Under the pieces are notes generated by a model. It saw only the letters and a list, made by a program, of their open reading frames with translations, had not been told where the DNA came from and did no database searches. From the NCBI GenBank assembly GCA_937922675.1, contig CALAJN010000010.1, positions 186,001-250,000 on the forward strand: a stretch of 64,000 nt of DNA, written 5' to 3'. This DNA comes from an uncultured Granulosicoccaceae bacterium. GTDB lineage: Bacteria; Pseudomonadota; Gammaproteobacteria; Granulosicoccales; Granulosicoccaceae. This document shows positions 17,211 through 25,789 of this stretch, piece by piece. How positions within the stretch are numbered: the first letter of the stretch is position 1; each line of letters starts with the position of its first letter. A program made the translations under genes and the position numbers.

Positions 17211-20200
17211 CTAGTCGACCCGCACCTGGTAGCTGACGCGGCCACTCTGGCCCGGTCGAAGTTGCCCGGAAAAAGCCCAGTCCAGCAGGTTTCCTGACTC
17301 AGTCGCAAGGCAACTCATACCATTCGGCGTCGCCTCACAAGAAGCCGTTCCAGGCACCACAGCGGTGTACGGAGGTGCCACATCGTTAACTACGAGGCTC
17401 GGTAGATTGGCGCCACCTGAGTTGCGATAGGTCAGTACGTATTGCAGCGTTTCACCTGGCAACGCCGTGTTGCTGACGCCAGCCAAACCGCCACGCGACA
17501 CATTGACTACCGTTTTCTCAAGCTGTAACTGCCCGGCGCCGATGGCGAGCACCGTCACGGTGTCCTGGTTGCTGACCTCAAGCACCACACCGTGCGTTGT
17601 TCCACTGACATCCGAAAGCACAAGGTCGGTGTCCAGCTGATAGGCGAACACCCTTCCCGTCTGGGCCTCAGCCGGCAGGGTGATCTCGAATAACAGGCAG
17701 ACGCTATCGCCAGGCTCCAGCTTCAAGTTATCTGGCACCACCTGCTCGTCTGCACTCGGTGCTTCGTCGCAATTGGTATCCAGCACCACTCTCTGCAAGC
17801 CCGACGTGCCGTTGGCTGTGCCACCGACAACGGTCAGCCGACCATGGCTTGAGGCGACATAGCGGTGCGGGAACACCACGACCGCACCTGCGACAGCGCT
17901 CGCTTGACGATCAACAGCCAATTGCGGTGTGTCGACTACACCAAAATCAATCCCGTCCAGCTCGCCACCGATGCCGGGGATCAACATCAATTGACCATCA
18001 GCAACCGCTGAATCAGCATAGGCGGGGGCTTCGCTCACCACCTGGCTACCCGCCACACTGCGCAGCGACACGGACACTGTCTGGTCAGCTTCGCTGACGG
18101 GGATGCGCAAGCTCCAGCCGCCATCGGCATCGGTTGCTGTCGAGGCAATGACGTCTCCTGCGTCACTGCGAGCCTCGACAATGCGCCCTCCTGAACCAGA
18201 TTCATCCGGCGACTTGAGCCCATCATGTGCCAGGTTTTCGTCACTTGAATGGTCCATGAACACAATCCCGGACAGGAGCGCTGACGCATCAACGGTGATA
18301 GGCGTTGGTGTGTCGCCATCCACGCTGAGATCAAGGCCATCGTTGGACTCATCGCTGACCGCCTCGCCCGTCCCCACCGCTTGAGCCGAGGCGTTGGCAG
18401 AGTTGACATACTCGCCCCAGGGGGCTGAAGTAAAACCGTCTACCCGCACGGTAAAACGGACCTCGACTCCTTGCCCTGCAGCCAGCATGCTGTCATTCGC
18501 AAGCAGCCCCGCTTGCGGCGACACACCCGTCCACGACGGGTTGACCGTTGCCCCCGGCGGCCCCGACACAATGGCAGGCGCGGTGACAATCGACCAGTTG
18601 CCTGCACCGAACACGGGATCCAGCTCATCGGTGATCTGCACCGCCTCAAGCGCGACGTTGCCGACGTTCTTCGCTGCCAGAGTCACGGTCACATCACGCC
18701 CGCTGACCGAGACTGCCTTGCCAAGTCTTATGTCAGGCGCCCCCGCAGTCGCTGCTGCGCTGCAGATCTCCAGAGACCAGTTCTGGACGCTGCCGCCATC
18801 GGCGTTGACATACCGATCGGTTATCGTCAACTCCCAGTCGCCAGCGGCAGATTGCCCATCAAAGGCGTCAAGAGAATCAACAGGTGGGTAGGTCCCGCCC
18901 CCTGTCGGTGGACAGAACGGCACACCCGAACTCTCATCGTCCAATGAGAGATCAAAATTGTTCTGGCTGCCGCAGGCGTAGCCGTACAAGGTGCGCGACG
19001 TGCCGTTGTGACTCAAGGTGAATTGCAGGTCATTGATCCAGGTGTGCGTGCCCCGAAGTCCAATAACATTGACGTCGGTCATCACGACGTTGTCTGGCAC
19101 CGTCAGCCTTGAGCTCACCTGTGCTGTTCCAACCGGAATAGCCAGCGGTAGATCCTCAGGGTTGTAGACCGTGGATTGCGACCCGGCCGGACAACTGCCA
19201 GAGGATGGCGCATCTATCAAGACCGCGTGATCCTCTACCTCACCGTCCGGTGCAACCCCAACGGGCGAGGAAATTGCAGCGATGTTAGTTGAGGCGCGCA
19301 GGCGCAGATAACTGTTACCCCCACCCAGGGCCGGAAGACTGTCCCAGGACAGCGTGACCGATCCGTTGCTGCAGGAGGCTGGATGATTGTCATTGCGTTC
19401 ATTGCTACCAAAGCTGCCGTCAACGTCAAAGTCGACCCAGCCGGCAATCCGGGAACCGGCAGTACAGCTCAGGCTCACGGCATACCCGCTGCTGGTAGCG
19501 GCTATCGTTGGCGTGACGTTTATCGCATCCTCATCGTCGCTGCCGTCACCATCATCGCCCAGGCCATTCGCAAATCCTGCAACGGAATTCATCGTGCCCG
19601 CGTCATTGTCAGCTGCAAGATCGCCGATGTAAGTCGTGCTGGCACTACCCGGCTGGCGATGAAAGGCCGCACCGTAGCTGTCTGGCGCGTCGCCAAAATC
19701 CATGACAAAGCCACTGGTGAAATCGAAAATGGCGTTGCTGGTGGTAAACAATGTCGTGGAGCTTGTTGTGCCCGTGAGTTTGTCCACCTCACGAACGTCG
19801 TTGCCCACGTTGGAGTACAAGCGGTCATCAATGCTGCGGCTCAACTGACCGTTGGCGGCACTGGCGAGGAAGGTGAACGTGTTGCTTGTCGGCGCAAACC
19901 GCCATCTGCCTGCCAGAGCCCCACCACCACCGATTGGCGACGACGTCCCGTAGATGACCGTTACCCCGCCCTCTTCAAAGGCGGCAATATCGCCAAAGCC
20001 TCCGAGATCCGTACTGGTGCAACCGCAGGCGGCAAGCAGCCCGAGCGCATCAGCCGACACTACTTGCGTCCCATCGAGCGACATCTCAAGCGCGTAAAGC
20101 TCAACAATTTCACCTGTGCCCGGATCCTCCGAGCCAACGTAATAGATACCTTGACTGTAAGAGCCTCCCGTACTGCCAAGATCGGTTATCGGCGCGCTCA

Positions 20201-20597
20201 CAGGCCCGGTGGCAAAGTTCATCATCAAACTGTGCGCGCCCGCGCCGGCCCCAAGCGCTGGATCCCAGCGGTACACACTGGTGTTATCTCCGTAGTAGAC
20301 AAAACCTGCGCTCTGGTTGAAGGCCAGTGCGTTAGCGGCAGCTACGCCCGGCGCGGACGTCAAAAAGACATCTGTGCCCCGCGTCAGGTTGAGGGCACGG
20401 ATATTGGCCGCAGTCGAATAGATGAATACATCATCGCCAGACTGCGCCTGCGCAGGGGTCAGCGTTGCACACGCGCACACAATGAGCAGCGCACACAAGA
20501 GCCTCGCCGCAGTCCTTTGTGCCGCCCTTTTCGCAGCGCACAGCACACGCGTCGGCACGTGGCTGCTGAACAACTGGCATGTAACGGTGATCGACAT
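17211..20597 (-). CDS. Secreted multidomain protein: propeller-like, GEVED, P-domain, DUF11, SdrB-like (1128 aa)
   Basis: First gene of the cluster. The ATG at 20597 gives a signal sequence ending TPAQA. In approximate order: residues 45-290, short repeats naming events (FIYSTAANIRALNL, GFVYYGDNTSVYRWDP) that resemble a propeller domain; 299-460, a GEVED domain (DFGDAPDSYG, WVDFDVDGSFGSNE, PDGEVEDHAVLI); 470-612, a proprotein-convertase-like P-domain (GTHTWINDLQFTLSHNGTS, AAGDWELTITDRY); 615-755, DUF11; 770-870, an SdrD B-like fold (LSGIVFMDHSSDENLAHDGL); 1025-1128, DUF11 ending GRVSYQVRVD. No protease domain accompanies the P-domain. Probably a large extracellular scaffold or adhesin; it precedes the 195-aa gene by about 107 bases. 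Confidence 0.82.
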   Translation of the reverse strand: MSITVTCQLFSSHVPTRVLCAAKRAAQRTAARLLCALLIVCACATLTPAQAQSGDDVFIYSTAANIRALNLTRGTDVFLTSAPGVAAANALAFNQSAGFVYYGDNTSVYRWDPALGAGAGAHSLMMNFATGPVSAPITDLGSTGGSYSQGIYYVGSEDPGTGEIVELYALEMSLDGTQVVSADALGLLAACGCTSTDLGGFGDIAAFEEGGVTVIYGTSSPIGGGGALAGRWRFAPTSNTFTFLASAANGQLSRSIDDRLYSNVGNDVREVDKLTGTTSSTTLFTTSNAIFDFTSGFVMDFGDAPDSYGAAFHRQPGSASTTYIGDLAADNDAGTMNSVAGFANGLGDDGDGSDDEDAINVTPTIAATSSGYAVSLSCTAGSRIAGWVDFDVDGSFGSNERNDNHPASCSNGSVTLSWDSLPALGGGNSYLRLRASTNIAAISSPVGVAPDGEVEDHAVLIDAPSSGSCPAGSQSTVYNPEDLPLAIPVGTAQVSSRLTVPDNVVMTDVNVIGLRGTHTWINDLQFTLSHNGTSRTLYGYACGSQNNFDLSLDDESSGVPFCPPTGGGTYPPVDSLDAFDGQSAAGDWELTITDRYVNADGGSVQNWSLEICSAAATAGAPDIRLGKAVSVSGRDVTVTLAAKNVGNVALEAVQITDELDPVFGAGNWSIVTAPAIVSGPPGATVNPSWTGVSPQAGLLANDSMLAAGQGVEVRFTVRVDGFTSAPWGEYVNSANASAQAVGTGEAVSDESNDGLDLSVDGDTPTPITVDASALLSGIVFMDHSSDENLAHDGLKSPDESGSGGRIVEARSDAGDVIASTATDADGGWSLRIPVSEADQTVSVSLRSVAGSQVVSEAPAYADSAVADGQLMLIPGIGGELDGIDFGVVDTPQLAVDRQASAVAGAVVVFPHRYVASSHGRLTVVGGTANGTSGLQRVVLDTNCDEAPSADEQVVPDNLKLEPGDSVCLLFEITLPAEAQTGRVFAYQLDTDLVLSDVSGTTHGVVLEVSNQDTVTVLAIGAGQLQLEKTVVNVSRGGLAGVSNTALPGETLQYVLTYRNSGGANLPSLVVNDVAPPYTAVVPGTASCEATPNGMSCLATESGNLLDWAFSGQLRPGQSGRVSYQVRVD

Positions 20598-20999
20598 AAC
20601 ACCGTAATTCGATGCAGCAAGCGGTCCCGGTTGCGAGGGGCGCGACAGCTGGACCGATTTCTGCAGAGGTTTATGTATCCATAAAGCGAGACACGTCACA
20701 TGTTAGTTATCGCGACTGGGCCAGAGCTTTACTGCAGCAGACGAGCTGTGGGCCAGCATCCATGGGTTGGTGCGTAGCGCAGCCTTCCACCCAATGGCAC
20801 TCAGTTGGCTGTCAGTTGGCCATCACGCAAGATGGGGTCGCCGATGTGATCATGTCAGACTGTCAACACCATACATGCCGGAGCATTGCACTCTCGGTGA
20901 AGCGTGCCTGGGGCCGACAGAAACGCACCCTTATAGGGCGCAACATGCACTACTATGGGGTCAGCGCCTTCTCGGGACACAAATAACGAAACCCGATAT

Positions 21000-21029
21000 T
21001 TATCGCAAACACTTGTTTTTATTGATAAT
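21000..21029 (+). promoter_or_regulatory. Possible sigma-70 promoter for ntrB
   Basis: GATAAT at 21024-21029 matches the -10 consensus at five of six positions. A poor -35 (TTATCG, 21000-21005, three of six) sits 18 bases upstream. The site is 50 bases before the ntrB start and inside the only AT-rich patch in the gap. The weak -35 suggests that an activator or other factor may be needed, or that the assignment is wrong. Confidence 0.3.
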
Positions 21030-21041
21030 TTGGTTATCGAT
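21021..21041. promoter_or_regulatory. Operator-like inverted repeat over the putative ntrB -10 box
   Basis: Two eight-base arms, ATTGATAA (21021-21028) and TTATCGAT (21034-21041), are inverted repeats with one mismatch around a five-base spacer. The repeat covers the GATAAT box, a position typical for a repressor site. The binding protein cannot be named from the sequence. Confidence 0.35.
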
Positions 21042-21078
21042 TTGAACCCGGGGTCGGCATCCCAACGCGGAGCAGTCC

Positions 21079-22173
21079 TTGCAGTCAGCTATGGACATCA
21101 TGACCCCTCAACTCAACCAGTCGAGTGACCTGCAGCTGCTCGACTCACTGACCACAGGCGTGGTCTGTGTCGACGACAGCTTTCGCGTGCATTACATCAA
21201 TGCCGCTGCAGAGCAGGTGTTGAGGGCCAGCGCACGCAAGACGGTAGGGCAGCGATTGACGCGCCTGGTGACCCTCCCCGACTCGCTGTTCAAGCACATG
21301 CGCGAGTCGATGGAACAAGGCCAGCCCTGCACCGACCGGGAGATCGTCATTGGCACACCGTCCGGGGAGTCAAATACCGTCGATTGCTCGATCTCGCCCT
21401 ATCGCGGCCCGAATGTGCGCCGAGGCCTGGTGTTGGAACTGATCGCAGTTGATCGCCCTCTACGCATAGCCCGCGATGAGGCCATGTTGACTCAGCAGGA
21501 ACATGCACAATCACTGCTACGTGGTCTGGCGCACGAGATCAAGAATCCTCTCGGTGGATTGCGCGGCGCGGCCCAGTTGCTTGAGCGACAATTGCCGGAC
21601 GAGGAGCTCACCGAATACACCTCGATCATCATTCGTGAGGCAGATCGATTGCAAGATCTGATCGACCGAATGCTTGGACCCGCCAGCCGGCCTCAACGGC
21701 TACGCGTGAATATCCATGAAGTACTGCAGCACGTTCGGCGTGTAATCACCGCTGGCGCCAATGAAGGCGTCGTGATTAGCGCCGATTACGATCCGAGCAT
21801 TCCCGAGTTTCTGAACGATCGCAACAGACTGATTCAGGTTCTACTCAATGTCCTTGGTAACGCCATAAACGCCGTCGGTGAGCGAGGACAAATCACTTTG
21901 CGCACCCGCGTCTTGTCGCGCCACACCATCGGTAGTCGGCAGCACGCATTGGTCATAGCCGTGTCCGTTATCGACAATGGACCAGGCGTGCCCGATAACT
22001 TGATCGATCAGATTTTCTACCCAATGGTCACAGGCACAGACCACGGTACTGGACTCGGCTTGTCCATAGCTCAGTCCATCATGAATCAGCTCGGTGGCTT
22101 GATTGAAGTCACAAGTTCACCGGGCCATACCAACTTCACTGTATTGATACCTCTGGAACCAGCTGATGGGTGA
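21079..22173 (+). CDS. glnL: Nitrogen regulation sensor histidine kinase NtrB
   Basis: Sensor kinase/phosphatase of the nitrogen two-component system; it phosphorylates NtrC when nitrogen is limiting, under control of PII. Residues about 18-125 form a PAS domain (LLDSLTTGVVCVDDSFRVHY). The phosphorylated His152 lies in RGLAHEIKNPLGGLRGAAQL, the NtrB hallmark. The ATPase part has NVLGNAINAVGERG (N box), VIDNGPGVPDN (G1) and GTGLGLSIAQSIMNQLGG (G2). Soluble, 364 aa. A GGAG site lies six bases before the TTG at 21079; ATG codons at 21091 and 21100 are alternatives. Its end overlaps ntrC by 8 bases. No glnA is adjacent, unlike in enteric bacteria. Confidence 0.95.
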   Translation: MQSAMDIMTPQLNQSSDLQLLDSLTTGVVCVDDSFRVHYINAAAEQVLRASARKTVGQRLTRLVTLPDSLFKHMRESMEQGQPCTDREIVIGTPSGESNTVDCSISPYRGPNVRRGLVLELIAVDRPLRIARDEAMLTQQEHAQSLLRGLAHEIKNPLGGLRGAAQLLERQLPDEELTEYTSIIIREADRLQDLIDRMLGPASRPQRLRVNIHEVLQHVRRVITAGANEGVVISADYDPSIPEFLNDRNRLIQVLLNVLGNAINAVGERGQITLRTRVLSRHTIGSRQHALVIAVSVIDNGPGVPDNLIDQIFYPMVTGTDHGTGLGLSIAQSIMNQLGGLIEVTSSPGHTNFTVLIPLEPADG

Positions 22174-23593
22174 TGAACACGTTTGGGTAATCGATGATGA
22201 CCAGTCGATACGCTGGGTGCTTGAAAAAACGTTCAAGCAGGCCGGCATGCTGGTCAATACCTTTGAGAGTGCCGATGAGGCTCTGGACATGCTTGCGGGT
22301 AATGCGCTTGCACCGGATGCCATCATCAGCGACATCCGCATGCCAGGGTCAGACGGGCTGTCGATGCTCAAGCGTATCAAGCGCTCTCACCCGGAAACAC
22401 CGGTGTTGATCATGACGGCGTTTTCGGATCTGGACAGTACTGTCAATGCCTTTGAGTCCGGTGCGTTCGAGTACATCCCCAAGCCTTTTGATGTCGACAA
22501 TGTCATCGCTCAAACGCGCCGCGCGTGCGCGGCACAACGCGAGCAACGCGATCTTGAGGCTGGCAAGCGCACAGCGCGACCACAACATGCCCCGGCAGAA
22601 CCGGCGCTTGAGGGATCAGAACTCATTGGTGATGCGCCTGCAATGCAAGACGTATTCAAGGCCATCGGCAGACTCTCACGCTCCAAAATGACCGTCTTGA
22701 TCAGCGGCGAGTCCGGGAGTGGCAAGGAACTCATTGCACGAGCGCTACACCGACACAGCCCACGATCTTCCCGACCTTTTGTCGCACTCAACATGGCGGC
22801 CATACCGCATGACCTGATGGAGTCGGAGTTGTTCGGGCACGAAAAGGGCGCCTTTACCGGCGCTCAGTCAACCCGAGTGGGGCGTTTCGAGCAAAGCGAT
22901 GGTGGCACTTTGTTTCTCGACGAGATCGGGGACATGCCTGCAAATTTGCAAACCCGATTGCTGCGCGTTCTGGCCGACGGGCAGTTCTACCGAGTGGGTG
23001 GTCATCAACCGATCAAGGTAGACGTGCGCATTATCGCCGCAACACACCAGGACCTTGAAGCACTCGTTGACGAAAAGCGATTCCGAGAGGATCTTTTCCA
23101 TAGGCTCAACGTCATCAGGATCGAGGCCCCTGCCCTGCGCGACCGGCGAGAGGATATTCCCGTCTTGCTACGACATTTTTTGAGTCAGGCCGCAGCAGAG
23201 CTTGGAGAGGAGCCCAAACTCATGAGCCCGAGCTTTGAGGCTCATGTGTCTGCCCTACCCTGGCCAGGCAATGTACGCCAGTTGCAAAACACCGCACACT
23301 GGTTGACCGTCATGGCGGCCGGCAACGAGCTCAGTATCAGCGACCTGCCCAAGACCGAGCGCGAGAGCAGCGCTCGCGGCACCGACTGGGAATCTGCGCT
23401 GCGCCAATGGGCTGTACGTGCACTCGAGAACGATGAATCGGACCTTCTCGGCACAGTTACACCCAACATGGAACGCATACTGATTCGTTGCGCATTGAAC
23501 AAGACTCAGGACCGACGACAGGAAGCAGCGCTGCTGCTCGGATGGGGTAGAAATACCCTGACACGCAAGATCAAGGAACTGGGGATGGGCTGA
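22166..23593 (+). CDS. glnG: Nitrogen regulation response regulator NtrC
   Basis: Sigma-54 enhancer-binding activator of nitrogen-limitation genes. Residues 1-125 are a receiver domain with the acidic pocket IDDDQ and phospho-acceptor Asp56 in SDIRMPG. Residues about 150-385 are the AAA+ domain: Walker A GESGSGKE, the sigma-54 contact loop GAFTGA, Walker B GGTLFLDEIGD and the R-finger region RFREDLFHRLNV. The C-terminus carries a Fis-type helix-turn-helix (AALLLGWGRNTLTRKIKELG). Length (475 aa) is normal. The ATG overlaps ntrB, so kinase and regulator are made together. Confidence 0.96.
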   Translation: MGDEHVWVIDDDQSIRWVLEKTFKQAGMLVNTFESADEALDMLAGNALAPDAIISDIRMPGSDGLSMLKRIKRSHPETPVLIMTAFSDLDSTVNAFESGAFEYIPKPFDVDNVIAQTRRACAAQREQRDLEAGKRTARPQHAPAEPALEGSELIGDAPAMQDVFKAIGRLSRSKMTVLISGESGSGKELIARALHRHSPRSSRPFVALNMAAIPHDLMESELFGHEKGAFTGAQSTRVGRFEQSDGGTLFLDEIGDMPANLQTRLLRVLADGQFYRVGGHQPIKVDVRIIAATHQDLEALVDEKRFREDLFHRLNVIRIEAPALRDRREDIPVLLRHFLSQAAAELGEEPKLMSPSFEAHVSALPWPGNVRQLQNTAHWLTVMAAGNELSISDLPKTERESSARGTDWESALRQWAVRALENDESDLLGTVTPNMERILIRCALNKTQDRRQEAALLLGWGRNTLTRKIKELGMG

Positions 23594-23680
23594 ACCCCCA
23601 CGAAGCAAAAGCGCCTGATTCCGACCGCCTGATCCATACAGCGTGTCTGGAGCTTGTGCACATTCGTGCGTAGGACGACG

Positions 23681-24967
23681 ATGAGTGAAAGAGGTCAACT
23701 GGCCCCGGATTTCTTTGAGGCTTTAAAGGTCTGGTGGCGTATCGGCCTGTTGTCATTCGGCGGCCCCGCAGCGCAGATTGCCTTGATGCATCGTGAGCTG
23801 GTGGACCAGAGGCGCTGGCTCAGCGAGCGCGAGTTTCTGGACGCGCTCGGGTTTTGCATGCTGCTGCCAGGGCCTGAAGCGATGCAACTGGCAACCGTCG
23901 CAGGCAGGCGATTGCACGACTGGCAGGGTGGACTGGTTGCAGGCTTGCTCTTTCTACTGCCAGGCGCGGCCCTTATCCTCGCTTTGGCCACACTTTATAC
24001 CGCCTTTGGCACGCTGCCAGTGGTCTCAGCTCTGTTTGTGGGCATACAGGCAGCGGTTGTGGTTATCGTCGTGCAAGCCTTTGTACGCGTCGCGAGCCGC
24101 ACGCTACATGACAAGCCACATTGGGTGATTGCAGGTCTTGCCTTTGCCGCGCTGTTTGTTTTTGATCTGCCGTTTCCAGTTGTCATCATCGCCGCGGGTA
24201 TCGCAGGGGCCATGATGCACATCGATCAAGCACAAGACACCAACCCTCCAGCATCGGGCGCATCGCAGGCAAGCCTTGCAAGCACCTGTTTGACCGCAGT
24301 GTTCTGGCTCATGATCTGGTGGCTACCACTGCTGCTGTTGCTCAGATCCAACAATCCCTTCTGGTTTGAAATCGGGCGGTTTTTCTCGACCCTTGCCACC
24401 TTGAGTTTTGGCGGTGCCTACGCTGTGCTCGCGTGGATGGTGCAGGATGTCGTCAACACACGCGGGTGGTTGACTGGTCCTGAAATGATGGACGCACTAG
24501 GCCTTGCCGAAACCACGCCGGGCCCGCTAATTCTGGTAACCGAGTTTGTCGGGTTTGTCGCAGGCCACCGCCACGGCGGATTCCTGTCTGGAGCAGCCGC
24601 TGCAGCCATTACCTTGTGGGCCACTTTTGTACCCTGCTTCTTGTGGGTGTTTGCAGGCGCGCCCTGGCTTGACAGGATTTCAGCCAATCCACGCCTTCGC
24701 GGTGCCTTGTCAGCAATCACTGCTGCGGTGGTTGGCGTCATGCTCAACCTGTCGCTGTGGTTTGCATTGCACGTATTCTTTGGCGAGGTGTCCCGCAGCG
24801 CATTCGGGCCTGCGGGTGCCTGGCTACCGGATGTCTCGACCGTGCGTCCCTTGAGTGTCTTGCTATCGCTTGTTGCGGGCGTACTGGTCTTTCAATTTCA
24901 CTGGTCGTTGCTGCGCCTGCTCCCGGTAGCCGCCTGCGCCGGTGCACTCGTGGGCCTCATCGCGTGA
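23681..24967 (+). CDS. chrA: Chromate transporter-family (CHR) membrane protein
   Basis: Long-chain CHR-family transporter (428 aa, about 10-12 hydrophobic segments), classically an efflux pump for chromate in the inner membrane. Both homologous halves are visible: RIGLLSFGGPAAQIALMHRE with FLDALGFCMLLPGPEAMQLA in the first, and TLSFGGAYAVLAWMVQDVV with MMDALGLAETTPGPLILVTE in the second. The ATG at 23681 has AGGA a few bases upstream, which favours it over an upstream in-frame start at 23654. It follows ntrC by 87 bases and may share its transcript. Chromate specificity is a family-level assumption; no chrB-like regulator is nearby. Confidence 0.88.
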   Translation: MSERGQLAPDFFEALKVWWRIGLLSFGGPAAQIALMHRELVDQRRWLSEREFLDALGFCMLLPGPEAMQLATVAGRRLHDWQGGLVAGLLFLLPGAALILALATLYTAFGTLPVVSALFVGIQAAVVVIVVQAFVRVASRTLHDKPHWVIAGLAFAALFVFDLPFPVVIIAAGIAGAMMHIDQAQDTNPPASGASQASLASTCLTAVFWLMIWWLPLLLLLRSNNPFWFEIGRFFSTLATLSFGGAYAVLAWMVQDVVNTRGWLTGPEMMDALGLAETTPGPLILVTEFVGFVAGHRHGGFLSGAAAAAITLWATFVPCFLWVFAGAPWLDRISANPRLRGALSAITAAVVGVMLNLSLWFALHVFFGEVSRSAFGPAGAWLPDVSTVRPLSVLLSLVAGVLVFQFHWSLLRLLPVAACAGALVGLIA

Positions 24968-24985
24968 CTGGTTTGCAGCAATAGC

Positions 24986-25669
24986 TCAGTCGCGCAACAC
25001 GCCTGCGCAGTTGGAATGCCCTGCCGCCGCATCCCACTGCCCATCGCGGGTACAGGCAGATGCGTAAGCGCGGTGCACGCGAAAGCGCCCGCTCTCCGGT
25101 TTGCCATCATCAAGCTTCAGGTCAAGCTCTGCAAGAATGCCGGCCGGAATTCGGTTGCCTGTGTAGATTTCATGGGCCAGGTCCTCTGCATCTGCCGCCT
25201 GAGCGCTGTAACTGATCTTGTAGAAGCCATTGAAAGGATTCTTGGGACACGTACTGGCGCTGCACTCCACATCGGTTGCAGAGCCGGCCGCGGATTGTCG
25301 GCCATCAAAATTGCCGTTGATCAGACCCGCCAAAGCCAGCTGCTGCCACACACCGGCACGCTCCTGCCCGTCATCGATACGACCATTGCCGTTACCCGGG
25401 AGCGCTGCGCTGTCGATCTGGGTCGCTGCATTGGAAAAGTCGCCAGGCACGGATCGATAACGCTCCTGAAAAGAGTACCAGGCCGTGCGGATGCCTGAAA
25501 CCTCATTGGACAGGGAGCGCACACGGGCGCTGTCTATCAGTGCCTGTCCCTTGAACACCCCACCGAGAATCAGGCCAATGACAACCAGCACGATCGCAAG
25601 TTCAACCAGTGTGAAGCCCCGCTGTGCAGAAGCGTACGGATTTCGAAGGGGTAGAGGTCGGTTGTGCAT
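24986..25669 (-). CDS. Type IV pilin-like / type II secretion pseudopilin
   Basis: Prepilin-type protein: a positively charged leader (MHNRPLPLRNPYASAQRG) is followed by FTLVELAIVLVVIGLILGG, the class III signal cut by prepilin peptidase after Gly, with Glu at +5 for assembly. The rest (about 210 residues) is a soluble domain with several Cys residues (VECSAS, TCPKNPF, ACTRDG, NCAGVL), probably disulfide-bonded outside the inner membrane, and a short Asp-rich stretch (GNGRIDDGQE). The ATG at 25669 is my choice; an ATG at 25759 would give an unusually long leader. It stands alone, without assembly ATPase, secretin or peptidase, so its machinery must be encoded elsewhere. Convergent with chrA. 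Confidence 0.85.
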   Translation of the reverse strand: MHNRPLPLRNPYASAQRGFTLVELAIVLVVIGLILGGVFKGQALIDSARVRSLSNEVSGIRTAWYSFQERYRSVPGDFSNAATQIDSAALPGNGNGRIDDGQERAGVWQQLALAGLINGNFDGRQSAAGSATDVECSASTCPKNPFNGFYKISYSAQAADAEDLAHEIYTGNRIPAGILAELDLKLDDGKPESGRFRVHRAYASACTRDGQWDAAAGHSNCAGVLRD

Positions 25670-25789
25670 GCTGCTGACCGATGATCTGCTTGTTGAAGAG
25701 CCCAAGTTTCTGCCAACTAGCGGCCAGAGGCAAGTGTCAAACCGCAGAACTGAAAGCATTGACAGTAAGAATGTTGCCGCGCGTCGGAC

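Larger units (their letters stand above)
20598..21078. promoter_or_regulatory. Divergent control region between the DUF11 cluster and ntrB
   Basis: A 481-base stretch without a convincing gene. It must hold the promoter for the leftward DUF11 cluster and one for rightward ntrB. The right part (about 20990-21050) is distinctly AT-rich for this genome and contains a GATAAT box and an inverted repeat, listed separately. On the left side no strong -35/-10 pair stands out; a weak GTGACG ... TACATA pair with 16-base spacing lies near 20670-20700 on the minus strand. I see no sigma-54 type GG/GC element that I would defend. Confidence 0.5.

Noticed and set aside
19383-20684. Long (433-codon) rightward open frame opposite the first DUF11-cluster gene
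   Set aside because: It lies wholly on the other strand of a gene with signal peptide and recognisable domains; its translation is Arg/Ala-rich with no domain pattern, as expected of an antisense shadow in GC-rich DNA.
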